A DNA stretch of 10,183 nt, taken from the NCBI GenBank assembly GCA_003165615.1, contig PLWR01000730.1:814-10996 (forward strand). Reading direction: 5' to 3'. This document shows positions 1 through 7,647 of the stretch, piece by piece; position 1 is the stretch's first letter; each line of letters begins with the position of its first letter. Under the pieces are notes generated by a model, which saw only the letters and a program-made list of their open reading frames with translations, had not been told where the DNA came from and searched no databases. A program made the position numbers and the translations under genes. Origin of the DNA: Acidobacteriota bacterium (GTDB taxonomy: Bacteria > Acidobacteriota > Terriglobia > UBA7540).

Positions 1-308
1 ACTCCATCGACCAATGGATGATCCCCTATTTCGGGGCGACCGCGTACGATGATCCGCTGATCTATGCCCGAAGCTCGCCCATGAATTACATTAAAAATGT
101 TAAAACCCCCACCCTCATTCTGGCGGGAGCTGGCGACGGTGTGTGTCCCGCTCCCCAATCATTTGAGTTCTGGCGCGCGCTGCGGAGCTTGGGAGTAAAG
201 ACCGAACTCGCGGTTTACCCCGACGAAGGTCACATGATCACCAAACCGGAACACATTCGCGACATCACCCAACGCAGAATTGAATGGTTCAATCAGTTTC
301 TGAAGTAG
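1..308 (+). CDS. S9-type alpha/beta hydrolase (prolyl oligopeptidase-like), C-terminal part only
   Basis: The reading frame is open from the left edge (first full codon at 3) to TAG at 306-308, giving 101 visible residues of a longer protein. They match the end of the alpha/beta-hydrolase catalytic domain of the peptidase S9 family. Residues 36-45 (PTLILAGAGD) form the beta strand leading to the catalytic aspartate, Asp45 at 135-137. The following VCPAPQSFEFWRALRSLGV is the usual 'V(C)P..qs..fy.aL...G' helix. YPDEGH supplies the catalytic histidine, His77 at 231-233, and a C-terminal amphipathic helix ends in WFNQFLK. The nucleophilic serine and any N-terminal propeller would lie left of the window. 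Family members are serine peptidases or acyl-aminoacyl peptidases, often exported. Substrate and localisation cannot be judged from this fragment. The next gene follows after 111 bases, so co-transcription is possible but not shown. Confidence 0.88.
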   Translation, partial: SIDQWMIPYFGATAYDDPLIYARSSPMNYIKNVKTPTLILAGAGDGVCPAPQSFEFWRALRSLGVKTELAVYPDEGHMITKPEHIRDITQRRIEWFNQFLK

Positions 309-401
309 GCGCAGTCTCAGCTCCCAAGTGGCGCCCTGACACAGTCCAGCACACCGGCCTGGCCTCGCAAGCCCTGCAAGCGCGAGTGTCGGGTGATGCG
401 T

Positions 402-410
402 AAGAAGGGG
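402..410 (+). promoter_or_regulatory. Ribosome binding site of the GlpD-like gene
   Basis: The purine-rich AAGAAGGGG lies 9 bases before ATG 420. It decides the start: the upstream in-frame GTG (393) and ATG (396) would place this site inside the coding region and have no comparable site of their own. Confidence 0.55.
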
Positions 411-419
411 ATCAACAGC

Positions 420-2129
420 ATGACAAGAGGGGATCGGCTTCAGGCCATCGGGCGCCGGGAGGAAGTTTCAGTCCTGATCGTGGGTGGCGGGGTTAACGGT
501 GTTGGCCTGCTCCGCGAACTGGCTTTGCAGGGAGTGGACACGATCCTGGTGGAAAAATCCGATTTCTGTTCCGGCGCCAGTTCCGCCTCGACGCGCATCA
601 TGCACGGTGGGCTGCGATATCTCGAGAATGGCGAATTTCGCCTGGTCAGGGAAGCCTTGCGGGAGCGAAATCGCCTGGTCAAGAACGCTCCACACTATGT
701 TCGGCCTCTCCCCACAACCATTCCAATTTTCAGCTGGACCGATGGTCTGTTTTCGGCCTTGGGGAAGTTCATGGGCCTCAGGCTAAAGTCGAGCGTCACC
801 GGCGCTTTGCCGTTCAAAATCGGATTGTCTTTGTACGACCTCCTCGCAGGAAATCATGCGGTTTTACCCGCTCATCACTTCCAGTCACGTCGAGCTGCAC
901 TGGCCGCCCGCCCTCAACTCCCACCGGATGTCATTTGCACAGCCACCTATTACGATGCGTGGCTCAGCTATCCCGAACGGCTCTGTGTGGAACTCATTCA
1001 GGATGCCGAGAACCAATGCTCAGACGCGCTCGCTTTGAATTATGTACGCCTTGAAGGCACGAGGGGAGACAAGGTTGTCCTTAGAGATGAGATTGCCGGG
1101 CAGAGGTTTGAAATCAAGCCCCGCGTCGTGGTGAATGCAAGTGGAGCCTGGATCGATTTCACCAATGGCGTCCTTAAGCGGCAGACTCAATTCATCGGTG
1201 GCACTAAAGGCTCGCACATCGTGCTCGAGCATCCCGAACTGCTCGCTGCGACCCAAGGGGAGATGCTCTATTTTGCCAATACGGACGGGCGTATCTGCAT
1301 CTTTTATCCCTTCTATGGGAAAGTGATTGCGGGTTCCACCGACATACCTGTTGCCAATCCCGAGTCCGCGATTTGTGATGAAGGTGAGGTGGGCTACATC
1401 CTGAATTCCATGCGCCAGGTTTTCCCTGCCATCCACGTGGACAGGTCCCACATTATTTACCGATTCTGCGGAGTCCGCCCGCTGCCTCGCAGTGATTCCT
1501 CCACTCCGGGAGAGGTCAGTCGCGATCATAGCTGCGCCGTTATCCCGCCGGGAAGTGGGATTAACTTTCCGGTCTATTCTCTGATCGGGGGAAAGTGGAC
1601 CACCTTCCGTGCCTTTGGCGAGCAGGTGGCGGATAGAATCCTCAAACACTTGGCAAGACCGCGGCTGGCCAGTTCCGCGGATCTGCCCATTGGCGGCGGC
1701 AAGCGCTTTCCAACCACGGCCTTTGCAAAGGGTGAATGGCTGGTGTCACTTCATACCAAGACCCACTTGCCCATGCAGCGCCTGGAGGTATTGCTGGATC
1801 GTTATGGAACCCGCGCCGAGGGCGTTGCGCTATTCATGTGCGATGGGCCTGACCGGCCTCTACGCTGGTTGCCCGAGTGCAGCCAGCGCGAAATTCAATA
1901 CGTGGCCTCTCAGGAGATCATCGTGCACCTAGATGACCTGGTCTTAAGAAGAAGCATCATGGCTCTATTGGGCCAGTTGACGCAGGGCCTCCTGGAAGAG
2001 TTGGCTTTCGTGGTGGCACCGGTGCTGGCCTGGCCGGAGAAGCGAGTCCAGCAGGAAATTGAGCGCACGGTAAAGATATTGAGAGAAGTCCACGGCGTGA
2101 TACTTCCAGAGTGCGGCAAGAAGCCCTGA
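420..2129 (+). CDS. glpD: GlpD-family FAD-dependent (glycerol-)3-phosphate dehydrogenase
   Basis: The 569-residue protein belongs to the GlpD/DAO family. These flavoenzymes oxidise sn-glycerol-3-phosphate to dihydroxyacetone phosphate and pass electrons to quinones at the membrane. From the ATG at 420, GGGVNG (residues 22-27) is the FAD Rossmann glycine motif and Glu45 in LVEK would bind the ribose. SGASSASTRIMHGGLRYLENGEF (about 51-73) is the GlpD signature. VVNASGAWID (237-246) and GTKGSH (261-266) are FAD/substrate-domain motifs. GVRPLPRSD (351-359) carries the conserved substrate-pocket arginine, and GGKWTTFR (390-397) closes the FAD site. Residues about 445-560 form the helical C-terminal DAO_C domain. 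Length is normal for the family. I chose ATG 420 because AAGAAGGGG at 402-410 sits 9 bases upstream; GTG 393 and ATG 396 are in frame but lie before this ribosome site. No glycerol kinase or facilitator is adjacent, so a related polyol phosphate (such as the erythritol phosphate used by EryB) is possible. Confidence 0.9.
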   Translation: MTRGDRLQAIGRREEVSVLIVGGGVNGVGLLRELALQGVDTILVEKSDFCSGASSASTRIMHGGLRYLENGEFRLVREALRERNRLVKNAPHYVRPLPTTIPIFSWTDGLFSALGKFMGLRLKSSVTGALPFKIGLSLYDLLAGNHAVLPAHHFQSRRAALAARPQLPPDVICTATYYDAWLSYPERLCVELIQDAENQCSDALALNYVRLEGTRGDKVVLRDEIAGQRFEIKPRVVVNASGAWIDFTNGVLKRQTQFIGGTKGSHIVLEHPELLAATQGEMLYFANTDGRICIFYPFYGKVIAGSTDIPVANPESAICDEGEVGYILNSMRQVFPAIHVDRSHIIYRFCGVRPLPRSDSSTPGEVSRDHSCAVIPPGSGINFPVYSLIGGKWTTFRAFGEQVADRILKHLARPRLASSADLPIGGGKRFPTTAFAKGEWLVSLHTKTHLPMQRLEVLLDRYGTRAEGVALFMCDGPDRPLRWLPECSQREIQYVASQEIIVHLDDLVLRRSIMALLGQLTQGLLEELAFVVAPVLAWPEKRVQQEIERTVKILREVHGVILPECGKKP

Positions 2130-2184
2130 AGCTGTCATCCGGACCTTCACGGTGGCGTAGCCTGAATAACTCGGATCAGAATAA

Positions 2185-3576
2185 ATGACCCCGACTAACG
2201 CACATTCTTCGACGCCGGTTCCGCACCTGCAACGGGTTCTGACCCTGTGGGATCTGATTTTCTATGGCATCGTGATGATTATGCCCATTGCTCCTGTACC
2301 CCTTTTTGGGCTAATCCAGAAGCTCTCCCGCGGTCACGCCGTTACTACGATTCTGATTGCCATGGTGGCCATGATGTTGACGGCCGTCAGCTACGGGCGT
2401 ATGGCGGCAGTTTATCCTTCGGCCGGTTCCGCCTACACCTATGTGGGGCGAGAATTGAACCCTCACCTGGGATTCCTGACCGGCTGGACGATGTTATTTG
2501 ATTACTTACTCATCCCCATCCTTGATACGATCTACGGGGCGCTGACGGTGCAGCGGCTGGTTGGCCCGTTACTTCCCCATGTGTCCCCCCGAGTCCTCTA
2601 TGTACTCCTGGCGGCACTGTTTGCGGGAACGATGACGGTCCTTAACCTTCGAGGCATCCGGGCGACGGCGCGGGCGAACGTGATCATGCTCATCGTTATG
2701 TGTGGTGTCATCGGAGTTTTCATTCTCCGGGCTGTTCAATACCTGTTCATGCATGAGGGTTGGAGTGGAATTCTGTCCACTCAGCCGTTCTACAACCCTA
2801 TGACCTTCGATGTCCGCGTCATCGCCACCGGGACGTCCTTCGCCGCGCTCACCTATGTCGGTTTCGATGGCGTAACCACGCTCGCCGAGGATGCCATAAA
2901 CCCCAAGCGAAACATCCTCGTGGCCACCGTGCTGGTTTGCCTGTTCACCGGCCTCTTTGGCGGCCTGCAGGTTTACCTCGCACAACGCGTATGGCCTGAT
3001 TGGCATACCTTCTCCAATCTCGAAACTGCCTTCATGGACGTTTGCCAGCGGGTGGGCGGATTAATCCTTTTCCAGGCGTTGGCTTTCATCCTCATCGTCG
3101 CCAACCTGGGTGGCGGGTTAACCGGGCAGGTGGGTGCAGCGCGGCTGCTTTACAGCATGGGACGTGACAATGTGCTGCCCCGAAGATTCTTCGCACACCT
3201 TGACTCTAAACGGAGCACCCCGACTTTCAACATCCTGCTCATTGGCTTCCTGGCGTTCGCAGGGGCCTTGGCGATAAACTACGAACTCACTGGCGAGTGC
3301 ATGAATTTTGGCGCGTTCCTCGGCTTTATGGGCGTAAACCTCGCCACCATGCATCAGTTCTATTTTGCGAACCCCGCTCATCGAAGGCGGCGACTCCTGG
3401 GGGACGCACTAGTCCCCGGCCTGGGTTTCATATTCTGCCTCGGGATATGGCTTGGTCTGAGCACACCCGCCAAGATTTTCGGGGGAGCATGGCTTTTGGC
3501 AGGTCTTATCTACAGCGCCATCAAGACGCGCGGTTTCCGCCTTCAACCGGCTATGATCGATTTGAGCGAGACATGA
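2185..3576 (+). CDS. APC-superfamily amino acid/polyamine permease, PuuP-like
   Basis: This 463-residue integral membrane protein has about 12 hydrophobic segments, the usual size and topology of the amino acid-polyamine-organocation superfamily. It would import an amino acid, amine or polyamine across the inner membrane with protons or sodium. AVSYGRMAAVYPSAGSAYTY (67-86) followed by NPHLGFLTGW (92-101) and DYLLIP (106-111) resembles the corresponding segments of the E. coli putrescine importer PuuP as I recall them. GFDGVTTLAED (226-236) in TM6 and GRDNVLP (326-332) before TM9 are also typical of that branch. The start is the ATG at 2185. Only a weak purine-rich GGATCAGA (2173-2180) precedes it at about 4 bases, so initiation may be modest or coupled to the gene upstream, whose stop is 55 bases away. 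It could form an operon with the GlpD-like gene, although an amine permease has no obvious role in polyol oxidation. The substrate is inferred only at family level. Confidence 0.88.
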   Translation: MTPTNAHSSTPVPHLQRVLTLWDLIFYGIVMIMPIAPVPLFGLIQKLSRGHAVTTILIAMVAMMLTAVSYGRMAAVYPSAGSAYTYVGRELNPHLGFLTGWTMLFDYLLIPILDTIYGALTVQRLVGPLLPHVSPRVLYVLLAALFAGTMTVLNLRGIRATARANVIMLIVMCGVIGVFILRAVQYLFMHEGWSGILSTQPFYNPMTFDVRVIATGTSFAALTYVGFDGVTTLAEDAINPKRNILVATVLVCLFTGLFGGLQVYLAQRVWPDWHTFSNLETAFMDVCQRVGGLILFQALAFILIVANLGGGLTGQVGAARLLYSMGRDNVLPRRFFAHLDSKRSTPTFNILLIGFLAFAGALAINYELTGECMNFGAFLGFMGVNLATMHQFYFANPAHRRRRLLGDALVPGLGFIFCLGIWLGLSTPAKIFGGAWLLAGLIYSAIKTRGFRLQPAMIDLSET

Positions 3577-3586
3577 AAGCTCTGAC

Positions 3587-5059
3587 TCATGTTCGACGAC
3601 TGTATATATGCCGATAGAGTCGGACATGGTTGCCGTAGAGCTTTTCGTAAACATCGTGATTCTCTGTATGAGGTGTGAAAATCCGTGCTCGTTTGTAAAA
3701 TGCCTCGCTACCCTCTTGGAGGGATGACAAAGCTCCGAAGCCGACGGCGGCTATCATCGCTGCGCCCAGGACCGCCGCCTCGACCATTACCGGCCTTTCG
3801 ATGGACAAGCCTGTGATGTCGGCGGTCATTTGCAACCAGAAATCGCTTTTGGCGGCGCCCCCAATTGCGCGGACGCGGTTGATGTCAAACCCCGACTGTC
3901 GGAAAAGCTCAAGGCATTCATTCAGCGTATAACCCAGCGCCTCCAGAGTCGCACGGTACATATCGGCACAGGTGTGATGAAGTGACAGGTTCAGGAAAGC
4001 GCCTCGCGCATCCGGATCGGGCATGGGGGAATTCATGCCATCAAAGTGCGGAAGCATCATCAACCCGCGGCTCCCGGTAGGAACGCGTGAAGCCATCTCA
4101 TCCAGGTCGCGAAGGCTCTTGTCGGGGCTCAACTCCTGGTTGAACCATTCGAGAACCACACCTGCCGTCTTGGCAAAGGCTTCCGCATATTGATACTGAG
4201 GGATCGGAAATCTGCCTCCCAGAAGGCCAGGAGGGATTGGCTGGGGAAGCTTCTCCGTCAGCGTGATCAGGTCAAGGCAGGTCCCTGTCGTCACTGATAC
4301 GATGCCCGTGCGGCAGTTCCCCGCTCCCAGAGCTCCTGCGAGTTGGTCATTGGTTCCCGTCACCACCAGTGTTTCGGCATCCAACCCCCATTGTGCCGCG
4401 GTTTTTTCCAAAACCCGGGCTAGGGGCTGGCCAGGCTTTTGTATTTCTGCCAGTGCCCCCTTGCAAATCCCGGTTGCCGCCAATGCCACCACGCAATAAT
4501 CCGCTGCATCTTGAGCATACAAGCCGGTACTTGCGGCTGTCGAAGGGTCGGTGACGGCCCTACCCGTCAACCGATAAACGAGATAATCCGGTAACAACAA
4601 ATACCGTTTCGCCTGTGCCATCAGTTCCGGAAAGTGCTCCCGCAACCACATGATCTTCGGCGCCGAGTACGTCGGAGCAACTACTGGCATGGCCTCTTGG
4701 AGGGGGGTGGTCTGTAACGACTTACGCAGGCGGTCCGCCTGCTCGGAAGCGCGTGCGTCATACCAAACGATAGCCGGATGGAGGGGTTCATCACGGTCAT
4801 TAAGGGAAACGAAGGTTTCTCCTTGCGAGGCAACGCTGAGCGCCGCAACCCGTGCTCCGCTCTCGCGGATTGCCGAAAGGGCCGCCTCTCGCGTCGCAGA
4901 GTAAATTGTGTCGATCGGAATTTCGACGTGCCCTTCCTCACTCAAACGAGGACGATAAGGTCGATGCGCGAATCCCAACAGATGGCCTTCCCCATCGACC
5001 ACGCCCACCTTCGCGCCCGTTCCCCCCACATCTATTCCCAGATAGGCTACTGGCTTCAT
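3587..5059 (-). CDS. FGGY-family carbohydrate kinase (xylulokinase-like)
   Basis: The 490-residue cytoplasmic enzyme should transfer the ATP gamma-phosphate to a hydroxyl of a sugar or polyol. The N-terminal actin-like domain opens with GIDVGGTGAK (residues 8-17, phosphate-1 loop). SVASQGETFVSL (75-86) and AIVWYDARA (96-104) line the sugar site. GTNDQLAGALGAG (235-247) contains the presumed catalytic base Asp238. The C-terminal domain has IGGAAKSDFWLQMTADITGL (399-418), the adenosine motif, and EAAVLGAAMIAAVG (427-440). Length is normal for FGGY kinases. I place the start at ATG 5059-5057 because it overlaps the stop of the MFS gene in a 4-base ATGA and begins directly before the conserved fold. 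An in-frame codon at 5113 would add 18 unsupported residues. AGGAG (5077-5073) lies 13 bases upstream, so expression probably relies on translational coupling. The QGE triad replaces the QMHG of classical xylulokinases, so the substrate could be another ketose or a polyol; no symbol is assigned. Confidence 0.9.
   Translation of the reverse strand: MKPVAYLGIDVGGTGAKVGVVDGEGHLLGFAHRPYRPRLSEEGHVEIPIDTIYSATREAALSAIRESGARVAALSVASQGETFVSLNDRDEPLHPAIVWYDARASEQADRLRKSLQTTPLQEAMPVVAPTYSAPKIMWLREHFPELMAQAKRYLLLPDYLVYRLTGRAVTDPSTAASTGLYAQDAADYCVVALAATGICKGALAEIQKPGQPLARVLEKTAAQWGLDAETLVVTGTNDQLAGALGAGNCRTGIVSVTTGTCLDLITLTEKLPQPIPPGLLGGRFPIPQYQYAEAFAKTAGVVLEWFNQELSPDKSLRDLDEMASRVPTGSRGLMMLPHFDGMNSPMPDPDARGAFLNLSLHHTCADMYRATLEALGYTLNECLELFRQSGFDINRVRAIGGAAKSDFWLQMTADITGLSIERPVMVEAAVLGAAMIAAVGFGALSSLQEGSEAFYKRARIFTPHTENHDVYEKLYGNHVRLYRHIYSRRT
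5056..5059 (-). promoter_or_regulatory. ATGA stop/start overlap coupling MFS transporter and kinase
   Basis: On the minus strand the kinase ATG (5059-5057) and the transporter TGA (5058-5056) share ATGA. Such overlaps usually allow terminating ribosomes to reinitiate and keep the two products in step. The overlap also identifies the kinase start. Confidence 0.75.
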
Positions 5060-6426
5060 AGGCGGTCGCTGACTCCTGTTGCGAGAGCCCGGCTTTCCAC
5101 TAATTCGCTGCATTCTCGCAAGCTCAGCCCTTTGGTCTCAGGGGCTAACCAGACACAGACGATGAAGCCCAACAGCGTGATTGCGGTATTGATCAGCATG
5201 GTCGGGCCAATCCCATAGGTTTGCAAAAGATAGGGGAGCGCAAACGTTCCGATGGCCGCTCCGATCCGGCTGAGGGCGGTGGCCACCCCAACCGCGGTGG
5301 CCCTTACCTCAGTGGGAAATAGTTCGTTCGGGTAAATCCACTGCAAGACACCGGGGCCTCCGGAGAGCGAGGCATAGACCAGAAAACCGGCGATGATGAC
5401 CCATGCAGGAGCGTGCGGGAACAAACCCACGACCAGCAAGCCCAGAGTCATGAAGAAGAAACTCCAAATCATTAACGGCCTTCGGCCCAGAGTATTAATC
5501 AGCGCTAAAGGCGGAATACATCCGATCAGGAAGAATGTGTTGGTCAGTGCATAAGCGAAAATCCAGAGGTTTCCCCCGCCTAAGTGAAAAGCTTGCAGGA
5601 TTTGTGGGCCAAAGGTGTAGATGGCAAAAACCGGGATAATCTTGACTGTCTGGAATGTGCCGATGAATACTGTCCTCTTAAGATACCCGGGACTGAATAC
5701 CTTCAGGAAATCGGTCTTCTTCTGGCCGGTCTCCCGTAAATCAGGGAGGCCTGCATCCGCGCCCCAAACGGTCCTGACCACCTCTCGGGCCTTTTCCAGG
5801 TGACCTTTGCTGACCAACCAGCGAGGAGACTCAGGCGTACTCCACCGTCCAAACACCAGCAAAAGGGCCGGCCCTGCGGCGCTGCCCAACATCCATTTCC
5901 ATCCGGCCGGGCCCGCGGACAACAATGCATACCCCACGATTGCCGCCCCCACTGTCCCCAAGTACCAGACGCAGATTAGGAAACCCAACATCAGCCCGCG
6001 GTATTTCCTGGGGGAGAATTCCGTCAGGAGGGAGGTTGCAATCGGGTAGTCTGCCCCAACCGCAATCCCGATCAGGAACCGCAACCAAGCCAGTTCCCAG
6101 GCGGTGGTTACCAACATTTGGGCGACAGAGAGCACGATGATAACGACCGGCACCATTTGATACATGAGCCGGCGGCCCACAAGGTCCGTAACGTATCCAA
6201 AAACGACAGCGCCTACAAACATTCCCACCAAAGCTGCGGCGCCAATTAATCCCTCCCGGAAGGCGTCAAGTTTGAATTGCGCCTCCAATTGGATCAAGGC
6301 GATGCCAATGATGACCAGGATATATCCATCTAAGAAGGTGCCACCACTTGTGTAAAGGGCGAGCCGTTTCAGGAACGGAGTAAGCGGAGAGTCCTCGACG
6401 ATGGATTCATAATCTGGCGTTTTCAT
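5056..6426 (-). CDS. MFS transporter, sugar-porter type
   Basis: The 456-residue inner-membrane protein has 12 predicted membrane segments in two halves, as in major facilitator superfamily proton symporters. Positions below count from ATG 6426. GYVTDLVGRR (77-86) is the MFS loop 2-3 signature. PESPRWLVSKG (198-208) at the start of the central loop and LAPETKGLSL (427-436) after TM12 are sugar-porter family hallmarks. YPNELFPTEVRATAVG (365-380) is the loop 10-11 motif, and INTLGRRPLM (310-319) is the second-half counterpart of the first signature. It most likely imports a monosaccharide, polyol or organic acid by proton symport. A TTG at 6429 is in frame, but ATG 6426 is the better start; a weak AGAGCGGAT precedes it. 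The gene starts 10 bases after the stop of the cyclodeaminase-family gene and its TGA overlaps the kinase ATG, so the three are almost certainly co-transcribed. The neighbouring kinase favours a sugar or polyol as cargo. Confidence 0.9.
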   Translation of the reverse strand: MKTPDYESIVEDSPLTPFLKRLALYTSGGTFLDGYILVIIGIALIQLEAQFKLDAFREGLIGAAALVGMFVGAVVFGYVTDLVGRRLMYQMVPVVIIVLSVAQMLVTTAWELAWLRFLIGIAVGADYPIATSLLTEFSPRKYRGLMLGFLICVWYLGTVGAAIVGYALLSAGPAGWKWMLGSAAGPALLLVFGRWSTPESPRWLVSKGHLEKAREVVRTVWGADAGLPDLRETGQKKTDFLKVFSPGYLKRTVFIGTFQTVKIIPVFAIYTFGPQILQAFHLGGGNLWIFAYALTNTFFLIGCIPPLALINTLGRRPLMIWSFFFMTLGLLVVGLFPHAPAWVIIAGFLVYASLSGGPGVLQWIYPNELFPTEVRATAVGVATALSRIGAAIGTFALPYLLQTYGIGPTMLINTAITLLGFIVCVWLAPETKGLSLRECSELVESRALATGVSDRL

Positions 6427-6436
6427 CAAATCCGCT

Positions 6437-7435
6437 CTAAACGAAGCGGAAGGGAGTCCCGATGCCTTGTTTCAATGCCCGCTGATAGGCCTCATACGCG
6501 CATGCGATGTCCAGGCTTCCCAGTCCGACCGGGACGGCAACGATATGCTCGTCATCATTTTCGCGTCCGGCTTTTCGTCCGACGACAATTTCGAAGATGT
6601 CGGAATAGACATTCTCATGACTAAGCTTCCCCGCTCCCACCAACCCGGCCAGGGCGCCACGGTGCGAGGCTTGGGCCCAATTATCGACGATGATCTTGTT
6701 AGCCCCCAGGATAACGTCGCCGTCCAGTTCCTGGTAGGAGCCCGCGCCGATAACCAGGGAGCCCATCTTCAGCCATTCCTTTCGCACCAAGGGCTCGCAA
6801 GCGGCGGTGACGGTACAGATGATGTCCGCCCCTCGGACGGCTTCCTCCGGGGATCCGGCCGCACGAATGTTCACTCGAACCTCCGCCGCCATTGTCCGGC
6901 AGAAATCCTCCAGGTGGGCTTTGTTGATATCTGTGACCCGGACTTCTGTGAAGTTGAAAACTTGACTCAACGCTCGCAAGTGCATACGACCCTGCGTACC
7001 CGCCCCGATAATCGTCAAAACAGTGGAATCCTTGCGCGCCAGGAACTTCGCGAAAACGGCGCTTTGTGCCCCCGTGCGGAGCGATGTGATATAGGCCCCA
7101 TCCAGGACGGCAATGAACATTCCGTTTTTGGGGTTAACTAACAGAATCATCCCGGTAATATACGGCAGTCCCTTTGCGGGGTTGCCTTGAAAACCGCCTA
7201 CCCATTTGATCCCGGCAACATCCGCATCGCCCAAGTACGCCGGCATGGCGTTCAAGAATGCCTTATAGGGCGGCCACGGGGTGCTTTCGCCGAGATCAAG
7301 CGTTAGTTTGGGAGGCAATACGACCTTGCCTTCTCCATGCGAGCGGTATATTTGCTCGGTAATCTTGAGAACCGACGGCAAATCCAGCAGCGACTTAATC
7401 TGACTCTGATTAATCAATAAAGTGGAATCTTCCAT
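6437..7435 (-). CDS. Ornithine cyclodeaminase/mu-crystallin family NAD(P)-dependent enzyme
   Basis: The 332-residue cytoplasmic protein has the length and order of the OCD/mu-crystallin family: a substrate domain, then a Rossmann domain, then a return helix. GIKWVGGF (75-82) and DGAYITSLRTGA (112-123) hold the lysine and arginine that bind a carboxylate in family members. TIIGAGTQGRMHLRAL (141-156) is the dinucleotide glycine loop, and VRVTDIN (165-171) follows it, with an aspartate that usually favours NAD. Characterised relatives include ornithine cyclodeaminase, archaeal alanine dehydrogenase, ketimine reductase and opine-type synthases. The segment VIGAGSYQELDGD (228-240) appears to lack the aspartate of the GAD..G..EL motif used by ornithine cyclodeaminase, so a reaction other than ornithine to proline is likely. 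The start is ATG 7435, with AGGTG 6 bases upstream. An in-frame GTG at 7444 lies within that ribosome site and is rejected. It is the first gene of a unit with the MFS transporter and kinase. Confidence 0.87.
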   Translation of the reverse strand: MEDSTLLINQSQIKSLLDLPSVLKITEQIYRSHGEGKVVLPPKLTLDLGESTPWPPYKAFLNAMPAYLGDADVAGIKWVGGFQGNPAKGLPYITGMILLVNPKNGMFIAVLDGAYITSLRTGAQSAVFAKFLARKDSTVLTIIGAGTQGRMHLRALSQVFNFTEVRVTDINKAHLEDFCRTMAAEVRVNIRAAGSPEEAVRGADIICTVTAACEPLVRKEWLKMGSLVIGAGSYQELDGDVILGANKIIVDNWAQASHRGALAGLVGAGKLSHENVYSDIFEIVVGRKAGRENDDEHIVAVPVGLGSLDIACAYEAYQRALKQGIGTPFRFV

Positions 7436-7441
7436 ACTGTT

Positions 7442-7446
7442 CACCT
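7442..7446 (-). promoter_or_regulatory. Ribosome binding site of the cyclodeaminase-family gene
   Basis: On the minus strand AGGTG (7446-7442, within TGAGGTGA) sits 6 bases before ATG 7435. The position is ideal and selects that start over the GTG at 7444-7442, which overlaps the site itself. Confidence 0.6.
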
Positions 7447-7508
7447 CACGATCTATTAGTTAGGAGAATCATGGATGCTAACCCGGATTTCTCACGAGCT
7501 TTTGGAAG

Positions 7509-7565
7509 GGCGGGGCTTTACAGGCTGCGGAAAAACGACCCCATGCTGTCATCCTGAGCCCCGCC
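7509..7565. repeat. Inverted repeat and dispersed-repeat-like segment between hydrolase and cyclodeaminase genes
   Basis: GGCGGGGCT (7509-7517) and AGCCCCGCC (7557-7565) are perfect 9-base inverted copies separated by 39 bases. The interval contains GCTGTCATCCTGAGC (7545-7559), similar to short GTCATCCTGAGC stretches that recur between genes in many Acidobacteriota and some other genomes. It also holds a five-T run on the minus strand (TTTTT in GTCGTTTTTCC). The rest of the 212-base gap (7436-7647) shows nothing recognisable. The element could be a degenerate interspersed repeat, a folded RNA segment or a weak attenuator between the two genes. The 39-base loop argues against a standard terminator. 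Confidence 0.4.
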
Positions 7566-7647
7566 GTTGTAAGGCCTCCTTGATCATTCTTGTGTTCCGC
7601 GTCCCTCTACCCGATGAGGAGAAGGCGGCCAAAGACCCGATGAGCGC

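Noticed and set aside
308..342. GGCGC and GCGCC (within 308-335) as a possible terminator after the alpha/beta hydrolase gene
   Set aside because: The stem is only about 5 base pairs with an 18-base loop and no T-run, too weak to call.
1020..1649. A 209-codon minus-strand open frame inside the GlpD-like gene
   Set aside because: It is antisense to a clearly recognised gene with continuous family motifs, and its own translation resembles no protein family. It is a codon-bias shadow.
5060..5113. Longer kinase start at 5113, adding 18 residues
   Set aside because: The added residues are basic and low in family resemblance, and they overlap the MFS gene. ATG 5059 overlaps the MFS stop as ATGA and begins right before the conserved kinase fold.
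6467..7141. A 224-codon plus-strand open frame opposite the cyclodeaminase-family gene
   Set aside because: It is the antisense shadow of a well-supported gene and has no recognisable motifs.
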